The notes under the pieces are model-generated. The model saw only the letters and a program-made list of their open reading frames with translations, had not been told where the DNA came from and searched no databases. Below, piece by piece: positions 35,178 to 43,210 of a stretch of 64,000 bases of DNA; within the stretch, counting starts at the first letter, position 1, and each line of letters opens with the position of its first letter. The DNA is from Bacteroidia bacterium (lineage in GTDB: Bacteria; Bacteroidota; Bacteroidia; J057): assembly GCA_033391075.1 (NCBI GenBank), contig JAWPMV010000001.1, positions 1,426,001-1,490,000 on the forward strand. The letters are read 5' to 3'. The position numbers were made by a program, and so were the translations under genes.

Positions 35178-35723
35178 ATGAAAATCCTCATATTCGGAGC
35201 ATCTGGCTCAGGAACTACAACTTTGGGAAAACTTCTTTCCTCAAAAATGGGCTATACCTTTCTGGATGCGGATGATTTTTACTGGGAGAAAACCGATCCT
35301 CCTTTCACCGAAAAAGTCCCCCTAGCCTTACGAAGTAAAAATTTGCAAGCTGCTTTGGAAGCCGAAAAGCGAGCCATAATATCGGGATCCCTGGTAACAT
35401 GGGGAGACTATTGGTTGACTGCCTTTGATCTGGCTATCTTTTTACACCTTTCTCCGCATATACGACTCCAAAGATTGGGAGATAGAGAGCTTAAACGATA
35501 TGGAGATAAACTGCAACATGATCCAGATCGTAGAGCGAATTCAAAAGCCTTTTTAGCATGGGCGGCAAAGTATGATGATCCTGAATTTGAGGGTCGGAGT
35601 ATTCGCCAGCATGAAGACTGGATCAAGAAACTCAGTTCTGCCATCTTGAGAATTGAAGGAGACCTTGATTTAGAGGAAAAAGTGCGGTTTGTTGAAAAAT
35701 TCTTGAATGAGAATTTAGTATAG
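35178..35723 (+). CDS. P-loop nucleotide kinase-like protein
   Basis: 181 aa, cytosolic. It starts MKILIFGASGSGTTTLGKLL with a clear Walker A (GASGSGTT), then 'FLDADDFYWEKTDPPF', typical of small adenylate/shikimate-kinase-like AAA family proteins of unknown substrate. 'LHLSPHIRLQRLGDREL' is the lid-side region. I chose the ATG at 35178 because the P-loop strand begins immediately after it; the frame is open from 35136. Confidence 0.8.
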   Translation: MKILIFGASGSGTTTLGKLLSSKMGYTFLDADDFYWEKTDPPFTEKVPLALRSKNLQAALEAEKRAIISGSLVTWGDYWLTAFDLAIFLHLSPHIRLQRLGDRELKRYGDKLQHDPDRRANSKAFLAWAAKYDDPEFEGRSIRQHEDWIKKLSSAILRIEGDLDLEEKVRFVEKFLNENLV

Positions 35724-35762
35724 AATGTCTATCTTGGACAGGAGAAGCATATACATGAAAAC

Positions 35763-36425
35763 ATGAAAAAGGGACTTCTTCATTTTTTCTTAATTCTTAG
35801 CCTGTTTTCCTGCCAATCATTGAAAGACGGTAGGGAGCAAAAGCAATTATCCTCTTCAATTATGGAAGAATACTGGTCCAGAATAGACAACTGGATTCAA
35901 AAAGAAGCACCTGCTCTGGCTGCTGAAATCAATGGACCTGCCACTGCCAATGAAATTAAAGACCTTGAAGAATATCTGGGAGTTGAGTTTCCTGGATCCT
36001 TCAAAGAATTTTACAGGATACATGATGCGCAAAAGGCACATTCGGATGGTATCATGAATGCGGAAGAGTTTTTATCATTAGAACGCATCAAGGATGAATG
36101 GACCGTTTGGAATGATTTGCTAAAGGGGGGTGATTTTGAAGGAATTACCTCTACTCCGGTAAAAGGGATCAAAAATGACTGGTGGAATGCAAAATGGATC
36201 CCGATCACCTACGATGGAGGGGGGAATCACATTTGCCTGGACCTGGATCCGGCAGAGGGAGGAAATTATGGGCAGATGATCCGGATGTGGCATGATGATG
36301 ATACCCGCGAAATGATTGCTCCCTCTTTCGAAGCATGGATCAAAACCTATGTAGAAGATTTGGAGAAAGGAGAATATGTGTATTCCGATGACTATGGAGG
36401 CTTGATTCGGAAAGATGAGCTTTGA
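35763..36425 (+). CDS. SMI1/KNR4 (SUKH-1) family lipoprotein
   Basis: 220 aa. A SUKH-1 domain (about 50-205) shows 'ATANEIKDLEEYLGVEFPG', 'WIPITYDGGGNHICLDLDP' and 'GQMIRMWHDDD'. SUKH proteins are mostly cytosolic immunity proteins against contact-dependent and polymorphic toxins, or general scaffold proteins. This one has a lipoprotein signal (lipobox 'LFSCQS'), so it would act in the periplasm. No toxin gene is seen next to it. Confidence 0.85.
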   Translation: MKKGLLHFFLILSLFSCQSLKDGREQKQLSSSIMEEYWSRIDNWIQKEAPALAAEINGPATANEIKDLEEYLGVEFPGSFKEFYRIHDAQKAHSDGIMNAEEFLSLERIKDEWTVWNDLLKGGDFEGITSTPVKGIKNDWWNAKWIPITYDGGGNHICLDLDPAEGGNYGQMIRMWHDDDTREMIAPSFEAWIKTYVEDLEKGEYVYSDDYGGLIRKDEL

Positions 36426-36523
36426 TTTTTAACGGCAGCTGGGAAGGGTAAATGTACTTTGCAATACATACACCATAGAAAGCCGAACTTCCTGCCTCCC
36501 AGCTTCACCTTAACTCTATATAC

Positions 36524-37696
36524 ATGAAAACCTTCGCAAGTTTCGCTTTCCTGATTTTGTATTCTCTCAGCCTTAATTTCCTGATTGGCCAGGAGGAACA
36601 GTACTTCGAACACAAAATCACTTCTTCCCATTTCGAGGCAGAAAGAAAAGTAAAAGTCTTTCTGCCGGATCGCTACCTTAGAGATACGACGGGGCAGTTT
36701 GCAATCATCTTTGTTCTGGATGCACAATACGAACCCTTTTGGCAAATGGCTAAAGGCAACATTTCCTATATGGTGACAAGCTATGTCATGCTTCCGTCAA
36801 TAATTGTAGGTATTCACTCGGATGACAGAGGTTCTGACTTTACACCTCCTGCCAGAGACTTGCGAAAGCATATAAAAGAAGAAGTTATCCCACTTATTAA
36901 AGAGAAGTATCGGGTAAATGATTTCCGGGCAGTCATAGGGCATTCCTGGGGAGGAGCTTTTGTCGGTAGTACCTTGTTTAGCGAGGACAGGGATCTGTTT
37001 AGCGCATATATTGGAATTAGTCCATCTTTTGACGCAAATGATTATACAATTATTGAAGCAGGTTCAAGCTTGCTGAAAGAAGGGAAGCCTCTCAATAAAT
37101 ATCTTTATGCTTCAGCAGGAGACCTGGGATTTCGGGAAGCTGAATCAGCTGAGGGACTTCATCATATGGATTCCTTGCTCAATGCTCACAAAACGCCTGG
37201 CGTAGTATATGATCAACAAATTTTCAAAGGATTAGGACATTGGGGATGTGTTATTCCCTCCCTTTCTGATGGGCTAGTAAGAATGAGCCGTGAAGTATTT
37301 GCGGATCAGGGGTTACTTGAAGAAATGCTTAGAAAGAAAGACACAGATGTATTTGAGCAATTAGAGGCTTTTCATAAAAAAGCTCAGGATACCTACGATT
37401 TTTATTTTGAACCCAGTCCCTCTTATTATCAATCTTTTGCGAATGACCTCAGAGAACAGGGGCAATTGTCAGATGCTGTGATCTTTTATAAGAAGGCCCT
37501 GGAAATGGATCCGGAGCATGCACGTGCGACCGTAAATCTGGCGGATGCCTATGATAAATTGAAGATGCCGAAGGAGGCAAAAGCAGCTTTTGAACGCACC
37601 TTGGTACTCCTGGAAGAACAAAAGGATAGCCTCCCTGAATCCTTTTACACCAATGTGAAGAAATGGGCCAAAGAGAAAGTAGATAGCTATAAATGA
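36524..37696 (+). CDS. Esterase-D-type alpha/beta hydrolase with C-terminal TPR
   Basis: 390 aa with signal peptide (ends 'NFLIGQEE'). The esterase domain (PF00756 type, about 25-275) has 'ERKVKVFLPDRYLRD', the nucleophile Ser in 'VIGHSWGGAFVG' and His in 'FKGLGHWGCVIP'. Residues about 300-385 hold a TPR pair ('LSDAVIFYKKALEMDPEHAR', 'LADAYDKLKMPKEAKAAF'). Related proteins hydrolyse siderophores or acylated sugars. Periplasmic. Confidence 0.88.
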   Translation: MKTFASFAFLILYSLSLNFLIGQEEQYFEHKITSSHFEAERKVKVFLPDRYLRDTTGQFAIIFVLDAQYEPFWQMAKGNISYMVTSYVMLPSIIVGIHSDDRGSDFTPPARDLRKHIKEEVIPLIKEKYRVNDFRAVIGHSWGGAFVGSTLFSEDRDLFSAYIGISPSFDANDYTIIEAGSSLLKEGKPLNKYLYASAGDLGFREAESAEGLHHMDSLLNAHKTPGVVYDQQIFKGLGHWGCVIPSLSDGLVRMSREVFADQGLLEEMLRKKDTDVFEQLEAFHKKAQDTYDFYFEPSPSYYQSFANDLREQGQLSDAVIFYKKALEMDPEHARATVNLADAYDKLKMPKEAKAAFERTLVLLEEQKDSLPESFYTNVKKWAKEKVDSYK

Positions 37697-37779
37697 GGAA
37701 AGAGCCATTGATGCATAATGGTTTGAAATTCAGGATGAGCCTATGTATAATGAGCCTCATTTGATTAATAAGCAATAAG

Positions 37780-38223
37780 ATGACATACCTCAGCAGTGAT
37801 CCTCCTATTGTCGTAGAAGAGGTCTATGACGTAAGTATATATGATCTATGGACGGCCCTTACAGATCCCAAAGAGATGGTGCTATGGTTTTTCGACAATA
37901 TCCCCGATTTCAAAGCAGAGCCGGGCTTTCAAACCCAATTTCTAATTGAGAATGAAGGAAGGAAATTCACCCACACCTGGTTGGTTCAGGAGGTAGAAGA
38001 GGGGAAAAGAATAAAATACGGTTGGACCTTTCCAGAGTATCCCGGAGATTCTTATACAGATTTTGTCTTGAGTGAAGCAGAGGGAAAAGCAAAACTCAGA
38101 CTTACCGTAATGGTCGTAGAGGATTTTCCCACAGATATTCCTGAGTTTCAAAGAGAAAGCGGGATAGCTGGATGGAATTATTTTCTGAAGGAAAGATTGA
38201 AATCCTATCTCGAAGGGAAATAA
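37780..38223 (+). CDS. SRPBCC (AHSA1-like) domain protein
   Basis: 147 aa, cytosolic. The START/Bet v1-like fold begins 'IVVEEVYDVSIYDLWTALTD' and continues 'EMVLWFFDNIPDFKAEPGF' and 'GWNYFLKERLKSYLEGK', the standard AHSA1 layout. It probably binds a small hydrophobic ligand. It is 1 bp from the next gene and so is co-transcribed with it. Confidence 0.87.
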   Translation: MTYLSSDPPIVVEEVYDVSIYDLWTALTDPKEMVLWFFDNIPDFKAEPGFQTQFLIENEGRKFTHTWLVQEVEEGKRIKYGWTFPEYPGDSYTDFVLSEAEGKAKLRLTVMVVEDFPTDIPEFQRESGIAGWNYFLKERLKSYLEGK

Positions 38224-38224
38224 T

Positions 38225-38536
38225 ATGAGGCGGTATCGGATATGGATCATATTGAATTGGGTTGTACTGATCTTATTCTTGATTATTCTAACGATTCAAA
38301 TTCTATCCTGGATAGAATTAAATAGTATGCTAAATGGCCCTCTTTTTGAAGACAATCAGGATGAGAAATTTCATGCTTTAGTCAATAGCATGAAAGCCCA
38401 AAGCCAGGCTGTGATTGTTAAATATGGAGCATTTAGTGCCATTTCTGCGATCAGTTTATGGGTTTTATATTTATTGAAAAGGAAGCGTCCCAATACTGAA
38501 ACAGAAGAATCTCTGATTGACCAAATAGGGGAGTAG
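38225..38536 (+). CDS. Small two-TM membrane protein, unknown
   Basis: 103 aa. TM1 is 'IWIILNWVVLILFLIILTIQ' (about 6-27) and TM2 'AFSAISAISLWVLYLL' (about 69-86), with a hydrophilic loop between and a charged tail. It starts 1 bp after the AHSA1-like gene. No family recognised. Confidence 0.7.
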   Translation: MRRYRIWIILNWVVLILFLIILTIQILSWIELNSMLNGPLFEDNQDEKFHALVNSMKAQSQAVIVKYGAFSAISAISLWVLYLLKRKRPNTETEESLIDQIGE

Positions 38537-38571
38537 GGATTTGAAATCCTAATAAGCTTTCGGAAGAGTAA

Positions 38572-38862
38572 ATGAAAACACTTACAAAAGAAGCGGCCAT
38601 CCAAAGAGGGAATCAATATTTCAACGACTTGTATAACGCAAGAGCATGTTCAGATCAGTTCTATGTACTGGAAAATACGGTTCATGAACATGATCTCTGT
38701 TTTTCTATGGCCTGGCATTTGGTAAAAGAAAAACATCTCCCTTCCAGCCGCTGGAGTTCGATTGTTGGAGGGGGGCCTCTATTCATCTCCAAAATATCTA
38801 GTCACATAGGATTAGCGGGTTCAGGCTTATACTATGATGGCGTGGGAGATTTTGAGTTATGA
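38572..38862 (+). CDS. Small protein, possibly Imm35-like
   Basis: 96 aa, cytosolic. The pattern 'MKTLTKEAAIQRGNQYFNDL' then 'GGGPLFISKISSHIGLAGSG' resembles immunity protein 35 (YrhB-like), where 'GngPi.v.r..G.....Gs' is conserved. The match is by eye and weak. It follows the membrane protein by 35 bp and precedes another small gene by 9 bp. Confidence 0.6.
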   Translation: MKTLTKEAAIQRGNQYFNDLYNARACSDQFYVLENTVHEHDLCFSMAWHLVKEKHLPSSRWSSIVGGGPLFISKISSHIGLAGSGLYYDGVGDFEL

Positions 38863-38871
38863 ATACAGGGA

Positions 38872-39108
38872 TTGGAGGCTTATTCGGTCTTGGTCATTAA
38901 GTTCGAGAAAAAGAAACTCAGTGCTTTGAAGACTTTGCTGAAAATGAATACTCCACAGTTAATGAAGAAAGTAAATGAGGATCAGGAAATCCTTCTGGAA
39001 GGACCGGATTACGAGCTTAAAGAAATGATGAGCTATGTGGAAAAAGCCGGAATAATTTGCAAGTTTGAGCGGAGGAGCCGGGAAAGTAAGAGAGAAACCT
39101 GGCCCTAA
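38872..39108 (+). CDS. Small protein with TTG start, unknown
   Basis: 78 aa if the TTG at 38872 is the start. It is Lys-rich ('VIKFEKKKLSALKTLLKMNT', 'LLEGPDYELKEMMSYVEKAG') and has a plausible alpha/beta pattern, but no family is recognised. It is sandwiched between two real genes on the same strand, 9 bp after one. It could also be a remnant. Confidence 0.4.
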   Translation: MEAYSVLVIKFEKKKLSALKTLLKMNTPQLMKKVNEDQEILLEGPDYELKEMMSYVEKAGIICKFERRSRESKRETWP

Positions 39109-39121
39109 ATCGATCAAAACT

Positions 39122-39640
39122 ATGAAACTTAAGGCAGTCAGTTCAGATGCCACGTCTGATCTTCAATCCATTTGCAAAGAGGTTTACAGCATAAATTTTG
39201 GTAATCATTGGAAAGAAGGCGGGTTGGAGATTTATCTCCATGAACAATTCGGTGACGCACGCATGGCAAACGATTTGGCAGACCCGGATGTGCTTTATTT
39301 TTTTATCGAGGAGGAAGGGGAAAATATTGGGTTTGCCAAGGCCAAATTAAATGTTGAATTGGAAGGCTATGCTTCTTCCGGGATGGCAGAGCTTGAAAAG
39401 ATTTACATTCTCCCTCAGCATAAAGGAAAAGGCATAGGTCGCACTGCCATGACCCAAATCATGGATATTTGTAAGTCCCGATCAATGGAGCATTTATTCC
39501 TTTGTGTGATTGATACCAATTTTGCTGCCCAGGCTTTCTACGAAAAGCTGGGTTTTTACTTTCATTCCAAAATACGTCTGGATGCCCCAAATTTTAAAGA
39601 AGAGTTGAGGGGACTAAATAGGATGCTTAAAGTTCTTTAA
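39122..39640 (+). CDS. GNAT-family N-acetyltransferase
   Basis: 172 aa from the ATG at 39122. The acetyl-CoA motif is 'YILPQHKGKGIGRTAMTQIM' and motif B is 'DTNFAAQAFYEKLGF'. The substrate side has 'DPDVLYFFIEEEGENIGFAK'. The layout resembles spermidine/protein acetyltransferases such as PaiA-like enzymes. Substrate unproven. Confidence 0.87.
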   Translation: MKLKAVSSDATSDLQSICKEVYSINFGNHWKEGGLEIYLHEQFGDARMANDLADPDVLYFFIEEEGENIGFAKAKLNVELEGYASSGMAELEKIYILPQHKGKGIGRTAMTQIMDICKSRSMEHLFLCVIDTNFAAQAFYEKLGFYFHSKIRLDAPNFKEELRGLNRMLKVL

Positions 39641-39811
39641 TCTTTATTTTTTACTTTTTTTACGGAAAAATGTAGTGTAAAAAATTCAAGATTTTAAAAC
39701 TGCTGCACGGACGGCCTCAAGCAGCAAATCTTACTTGCTCTTGCAGCTGTAGAGAGGCTACTGCCTGTGTTGATTTAATATTAACTGCGAACAAATTGGC
39801 GCGCTGGAGAT

Positions 39812-39897
39812 GGAACGAGAATTTAGGGGATGGAAATGTGGGCAGGCAGGCTCTTCTCGTTCCGACTTTTTGCTCCACTTTTTGAGAGAAAAAGTGG
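39812..39897. repeat. Two-hairpin element, relative of the 57883 element
   Basis: ggaacgagaa pairs with ttctcgttcc (39812-39821 with 39854-39863) and ccacttttt pairs with aaaaagtgg (39875-39897, 5-nt loop). The second hairpin is preceded by tttttgctccac; the reverse complement of the hairpin at 57883-57903 is flanked almost identically (ttttggctccac...gtggaaaa). Probably a dispersed structured repeat just downstream of the decapeptide-repeat gene. Confidence 0.5.
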
Positions 39898-39905
39898 AAA
39901 AGAAA

Positions 39906-40274
39906 TTAAAAGAAACTAGAAAGAAAAAGCCCAAACTGGGCAATCCCCTCCCTGGCAATAGCAAACTGAGAAATCGCATAAGTTGCAATCGCAAACTGCC
40001 CAACAGAAAACATGGAAAGGGAGAACTGTGCAATGCTGAATAGGCCCACACCAAACTGGCCGATATTAACTACTCCCACCGCATATTGTCCAATCGCTAT
40101 AATCCCTTTTGCAGGAACTGGCTTTTTTCGGCCCTCATACTTGAAAGAAATGTGGAGCAGAGGAATCCCCCAGAGATGAGCATTGGATTTATATTCATAT
40201 CCACAGGGAAATGTTTTTGAATTGCAACACCCAATTAGGGCGGGTTTTGTAGCTGAACTTCCTGTAGAATTCAT
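39906..40274 (-). CDS. Decapeptide-repeat protein (xxIGQFxxGx), unknown function
   Basis: 122 aa. The N-terminal half has 'HLWGIPLLHISFKYEG', after which a 10-residue unit repeats five to six times: IAIGQYAVGV, VNIGQFGVGL, FSIAQFSLSM, FSVGQFAIAT, YAISQFAIAR, EGIAQFG. Short Gly/Ala/Ile repeats of this kind form flat hydrophobic or beta-solenoid structures, perhaps membrane-associated. I know similar proteins in Firmicutes and Bacteroidota without a known function. Start assigned at 40274. Confidence 0.65.
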   Translation of the reverse strand: MNSTGSSATKPALIGCCNSKTFPCGYEYKSNAHLWGIPLLHISFKYEGRKKPVPAKGIIAIGQYAVGVVNIGQFGVGLFSIAQFSLSMFSVGQFAIATYAISQFAIAREGIAQFGLFLSSFF

Positions 40275-40319
40275 TGATCTGGCCGTTAGGAGATTTTAAA
40301 TAACTCTACCTTAAAGATG

Positions 40320-40357
40320 AAAATGAGCCGGGAATAGTTGGAAGCCCGGCTCATTTT
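40320..40357 (-). terminator. Rho-independent terminator after DPP-IV
   Basis: aaaatgagccggg pairs perfectly with cccggctcatttt (13 bp, 12-nt loop), 11 bp beyond the DPP-IV stop codon. T-rich sequence is present on both strands, so it may also block plus-strand transcription. Confidence 0.8.
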
Positions 40358-40367
40358 TCTACATTTT

Positions 40368-42446
40368 CTATCGTGAGAGCTTATCCTCCAGCACCAGATT
40401 CTCAATGAAAAACTCCATCATGCGTTCGTAATCCATGGCCGTATGGCCTCTATCAGGGCCTATTTGCACCTCGAAGCTCTTTCTGGCTCTCTGTAAGGCC
40501 TGTATAAGCTGCAAGGAGTTGGAAGGGTGAACATTGTTGTCATTGGTTCCATAATAGATCATCAGGCGTCCTTGAAGATCCTGCGCATAATTCATAAGAC
40601 TGGACGCCTCATAACCTTCTTCATTATTTTCCAGAAGATTCATGTAGCGCTCGGTATAGATATTATCATAGTTTCTCCAATCCGTTACCGCTGAATTTGC
40701 AACTGCTACATGGAAAACCTCTGGATGTCTGAGCAAACAGGTCGCTGCAGTTGTTCCTCCATAAGAAGTGCCATAAACCCCTACACGATCTTTGTCAAAA
40801 TAGGGCCGATCGTAGAGTGATTTTACGCCTTCTGCAAAGTCATCCATTTCCACTATTCCCAGATTTCCATAGAGCGCATCCAGAAAATGCTTGCCTCTGC
40901 CTCCGGTATTTCTACCATCAATATCTGCAACCAAAAATCCGTATTCCGTAAGGGGATTGGGATAAGCAAAATTTTCTCTAAACTCATTGGTACCGGGCCC
41001 TCCATAATTTGCTAGAAGAAGGGGATACTTTTTATTGGGATCAAAATTGGAGGGGAAATGCAGCATACCATGAAGTTTGGTTTTCCCGTCTGCAGAAGTG
41101 AAGGTAAATACTTCAACTTTCTTCAACCCCAATTCCTTAAACGTGCTCTCATCGCTTTGTGCCAGCTCTGCGATTACTTTTCCCTTTGCATTCACCAATT
41201 GGGTGAAAGGAGGGATGTCATGCGTTTGAGCTACATCAACAAAATACTTTCCATCAGGAGATATAGTTACCAAATGGTTGAAAGCAGGATCTGTTAGGCG
41301 CACATCATTTTCTCCGTTCAAGTCCACCCGATGAAGCTGTTGCTTCATGTGATTATCTCCGGAACGAGCCATATAAAACAATTGACCAGCTTCTTCATCA
41401 ACTTTCACGATGCGTCCTACTTCAAACTCATGCTCACTTAAAGGGTTGATCAGTCCGTCGGCAAAAGAATAGAGGTAGTAGTTTTTAAAACCGCTTCTCT
41501 CAGATGCCCAGATAAATCGCTTGCCATCTTCAAGGATATGCATCTCTGGAGTATTTTTCGTAAAGCTTTTGAGCCACTCCTCTCTAACAACTATGCGGGA
41601 TTTTCCAGTTGTTGGATCTGCCGCACAATACTCCATGATATCCTGTTTTCTATTAGTCCTGTGATAGAGCAATTCCTTTCCATCCGGAGACCATTCAATT
41701 CCATAGAGATAGGTTCCGGGATGATCATCACTAAATGCTTTGCCCTCACGCGTATCCAATAAAACCGTTTCTTTGCTTTCCAGATCATAGACCATCAGGT
41801 CCACAGGAAGATTTTGAGCTCCTACTTTTGGATAAGCTTCTATCTCTACAGAATCCTGGATTTTGGTTTGGTGATAGAGGACATAGTATTTTTTAGATCC
41901 TTTTTCATTGAAGCGATAAAAGGCAATCTTCTTTCCATCCGGCGACCACCACATGGCCGTGTTTTGGCTCAATTCCTCTCCATACACCCAGGTCGCAATT
42001 CCATACTTCAACTGATTATCCATATTGCCATCTGTAGTGATTGCATAGGATTCGCTTCCATCAGCCTTGCTTATATACATATTGCGTTCATGCGTATAGG
42101 CTTTGAGGCTGCCATCCGGAGATTTGGCAGAACTATATTGTCTTCCTCTGGCAGGGCCGTTCCATCGTCTTCTTCCCTGTCTGGCTTTGGCTTTGCCTAT
42201 ATCTGTGGCTTTTTTCTTTTTGACATCATAACTCCACTGTCTTCCGTCTTTTGCATATTCAAATGATTTGCCATCTTCACTCCATTCCACACTCAGTCTT
42301 CCCATTTTTACAGAAGAATAAATTTGAGGAGCAACTTGCTTGTATTGCTCATAACCGGGCATTTTTTTTAGTCTATCCTGTGCCTGGATTTGAAAAGGAA
42401 GGAAAAACAATATGCCTATTAAGTAGATGAGTCCTTTATGATTCAT
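40368..42446 (-). CDS. S9B dipeptidyl-peptidase IV-like serine peptidase
   Basis: 692 aa, signal peptide ending near 'PFQIQAQD'. An N-terminal DPP-IV beta-propeller (about 60-440; 'WSPDGKKIAFYRFNEK', 'YGIEWSPDGKELLYHRTNR') precedes the alpha/beta hydrolase domain. Catalytic S561 is in 'YGTSYGGTT', Asp in 'YGTNDNNVHP' and His in 'DRGHTAMD'. The 'GEELSQ' segment would be the substrate N-terminus-binding Glu pair region. It cleaves Xaa-Pro dipeptides in known relatives and acts in the periplasm. Confidence 0.93.
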   Translation of the reverse strand: MNHKGLIYLIGILFFLPFQIQAQDRLKKMPGYEQYKQVAPQIYSSVKMGRLSVEWSEDGKSFEYAKDGRQWSYDVKKKKATDIGKAKARQGRRRWNGPARGRQYSSAKSPDGSLKAYTHERNMYISKADGSESYAITTDGNMDNQLKYGIATWVYGEELSQNTAMWWSPDGKKIAFYRFNEKGSKKYYVLYHQTKIQDSVEIEAYPKVGAQNLPVDLMVYDLESKETVLLDTREGKAFSDDHPGTYLYGIEWSPDGKELLYHRTNRKQDIMEYCAADPTTGKSRIVVREEWLKSFTKNTPEMHILEDGKRFIWASERSGFKNYYLYSFADGLINPLSEHEFEVGRIVKVDEEAGQLFYMARSGDNHMKQQLHRVDLNGENDVRLTDPAFNHLVTISPDGKYFVDVAQTHDIPPFTQLVNAKGKVIAELAQSDESTFKELGLKKVEVFTFTSADGKTKLHGMLHFPSNFDPNKKYPLLLANYGGPGTNEFRENFAYPNPLTEYGFLVADIDGRNTGGRGKHFLDALYGNLGIVEMDDFAEGVKSLYDRPYFDKDRVGVYGTSYGGTTAATCLLRHPEVFHVAVANSAVTDWRNYDNIYTERYMNLLENNEEGYEASSLMNYAQDLQGRLMIYYGTNDNNVHPSNSLQLIQALQRARKSFEVQIGPDRGHTAMDYERMMEFFIENLVLEDKLSR

Positions 42447-42538
42447 GTCTAATGCTTAGCGTTAGTATTGATAAAAATGAAAGAACTAAACTACGCAATT
42501 TCATTGAATTTGAAATTTTACTAATCTCAGGGAAAGGA

Positions 42539-42546
42539 TATATTTG
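42539..42546 (+). promoter_or_regulatory. Candidate Bacteroidota -7 box TATATTTG
   Basis: TATATTTG fits the TAnnTTTG -7 consensus of Bacteroidota sigma-ABfr promoters and lies about 20 bp upstream of the GNAT start at 42567. A TTTG further upstream is spaced too far (about 26 bp instead of 19-21), so support is limited. Confidence 0.3.
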
Positions 42547-42566
42547 CACACTAAGCCTCATAACAT

Positions 42567-43100
42567 ATGTCCCAAAGTCCCTACAAATCTTTTGAAACAG
42601 ATCGCCTTATCCTTAGGCCCACAGAGGAATCTGATGCCGCCTACATTCTGGAGGTGATGAATACGCCCAAATGGATCAAAAATATTGGAGATCGAAAGGT
42701 TCATTCAAGGGAAGATGCAATCAAATATATCCGCGAGCGGATGCTCCCTCAGTTGGAGCGTTTGGGTTATTCCAATTATACAGTCATTCGCAAATCAGAT
42801 GGAGTCAAAATGGGTTCATGCGGATTATATGATCGAGAAGGACTGGAAGGAATAGACATTGGATTTGCCTTTCTTCCGGCCTATGAAAAAAAGGGATATG
42901 CCTATGAAGCCTCTTCGCGTATCATGGAAGCCGCTATTGAGGATTTTGGGATTGAATTGATCAAGGCGATTACCATTCCCAGCAATACAGCTTCTCAAAA
43001 GTTATTGGAAAAATTGGGCCTGGAATTTCAGAAGCGTTTCTATATGGAAGGTGATTCGGAGGAACTGATGCTCTATCAATGGGAAGCAAAATCGGATTAA
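42567..43100 (+). CDS. RimJ/RimL-type GNAT acetyltransferase
   Basis: 177 aa. It begins 'SFETDRLILRPTEESDAAYI', the classic RimJ/RimL opening, with 'FLPAYEKKGYAYEASSRIME' as the acetyl-CoA motif and 'IPSNTASQKLLEKLGLEFQK' at the end. Members acetylate ribosomal or other N-termini, or antibiotics. It stands alone between DPP-IV (divergent) and threonine synthase (convergent). Confidence 0.9.
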   Translation: MSQSPYKSFETDRLILRPTEESDAAYILEVMNTPKWIKNIGDRKVHSREDAIKYIRERMLPQLERLGYSNYTVIRKSDGVKMGSCGLYDREGLEGIDIGFAFLPAYEKKGYAYEASSRIMEAAIEDFGIELIKAITIPSNTASQKLLEKLGLEFQKRFYMEGDSEELMLYQWEAKSD

Positions 43101-43155
43101 GTTAGGCCGTATTGATTATACCATTATTATCTGACGACGATAAATATCATCTCCA

Positions 43156-43190
43156 TAAAAAAATCAGGGAAGCCCGAAGACCTCCCCGAT
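43156..43190 (-). terminator. Rho-independent terminator with UUCG loop after threonine synthase
   Basis: On the minus strand atcggggaggtc and ggcttccctgat form a 12-bp stem (four G-U pairs) closed by a UUCG tetraloop and followed by seven T. It begins 20 bp after the stop codon at 43211. Confidence 0.82.
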
Positions 43191-43210
43191 GAGTTTGGAT
43201 GTAAAATCCT

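Noticed and set aside
38872-39108. Treating the 78-aa TTG-start gene as certain
   Set aside because: Only a non-ATG start is available and no homologue is recognised; kept as a low-confidence feature.
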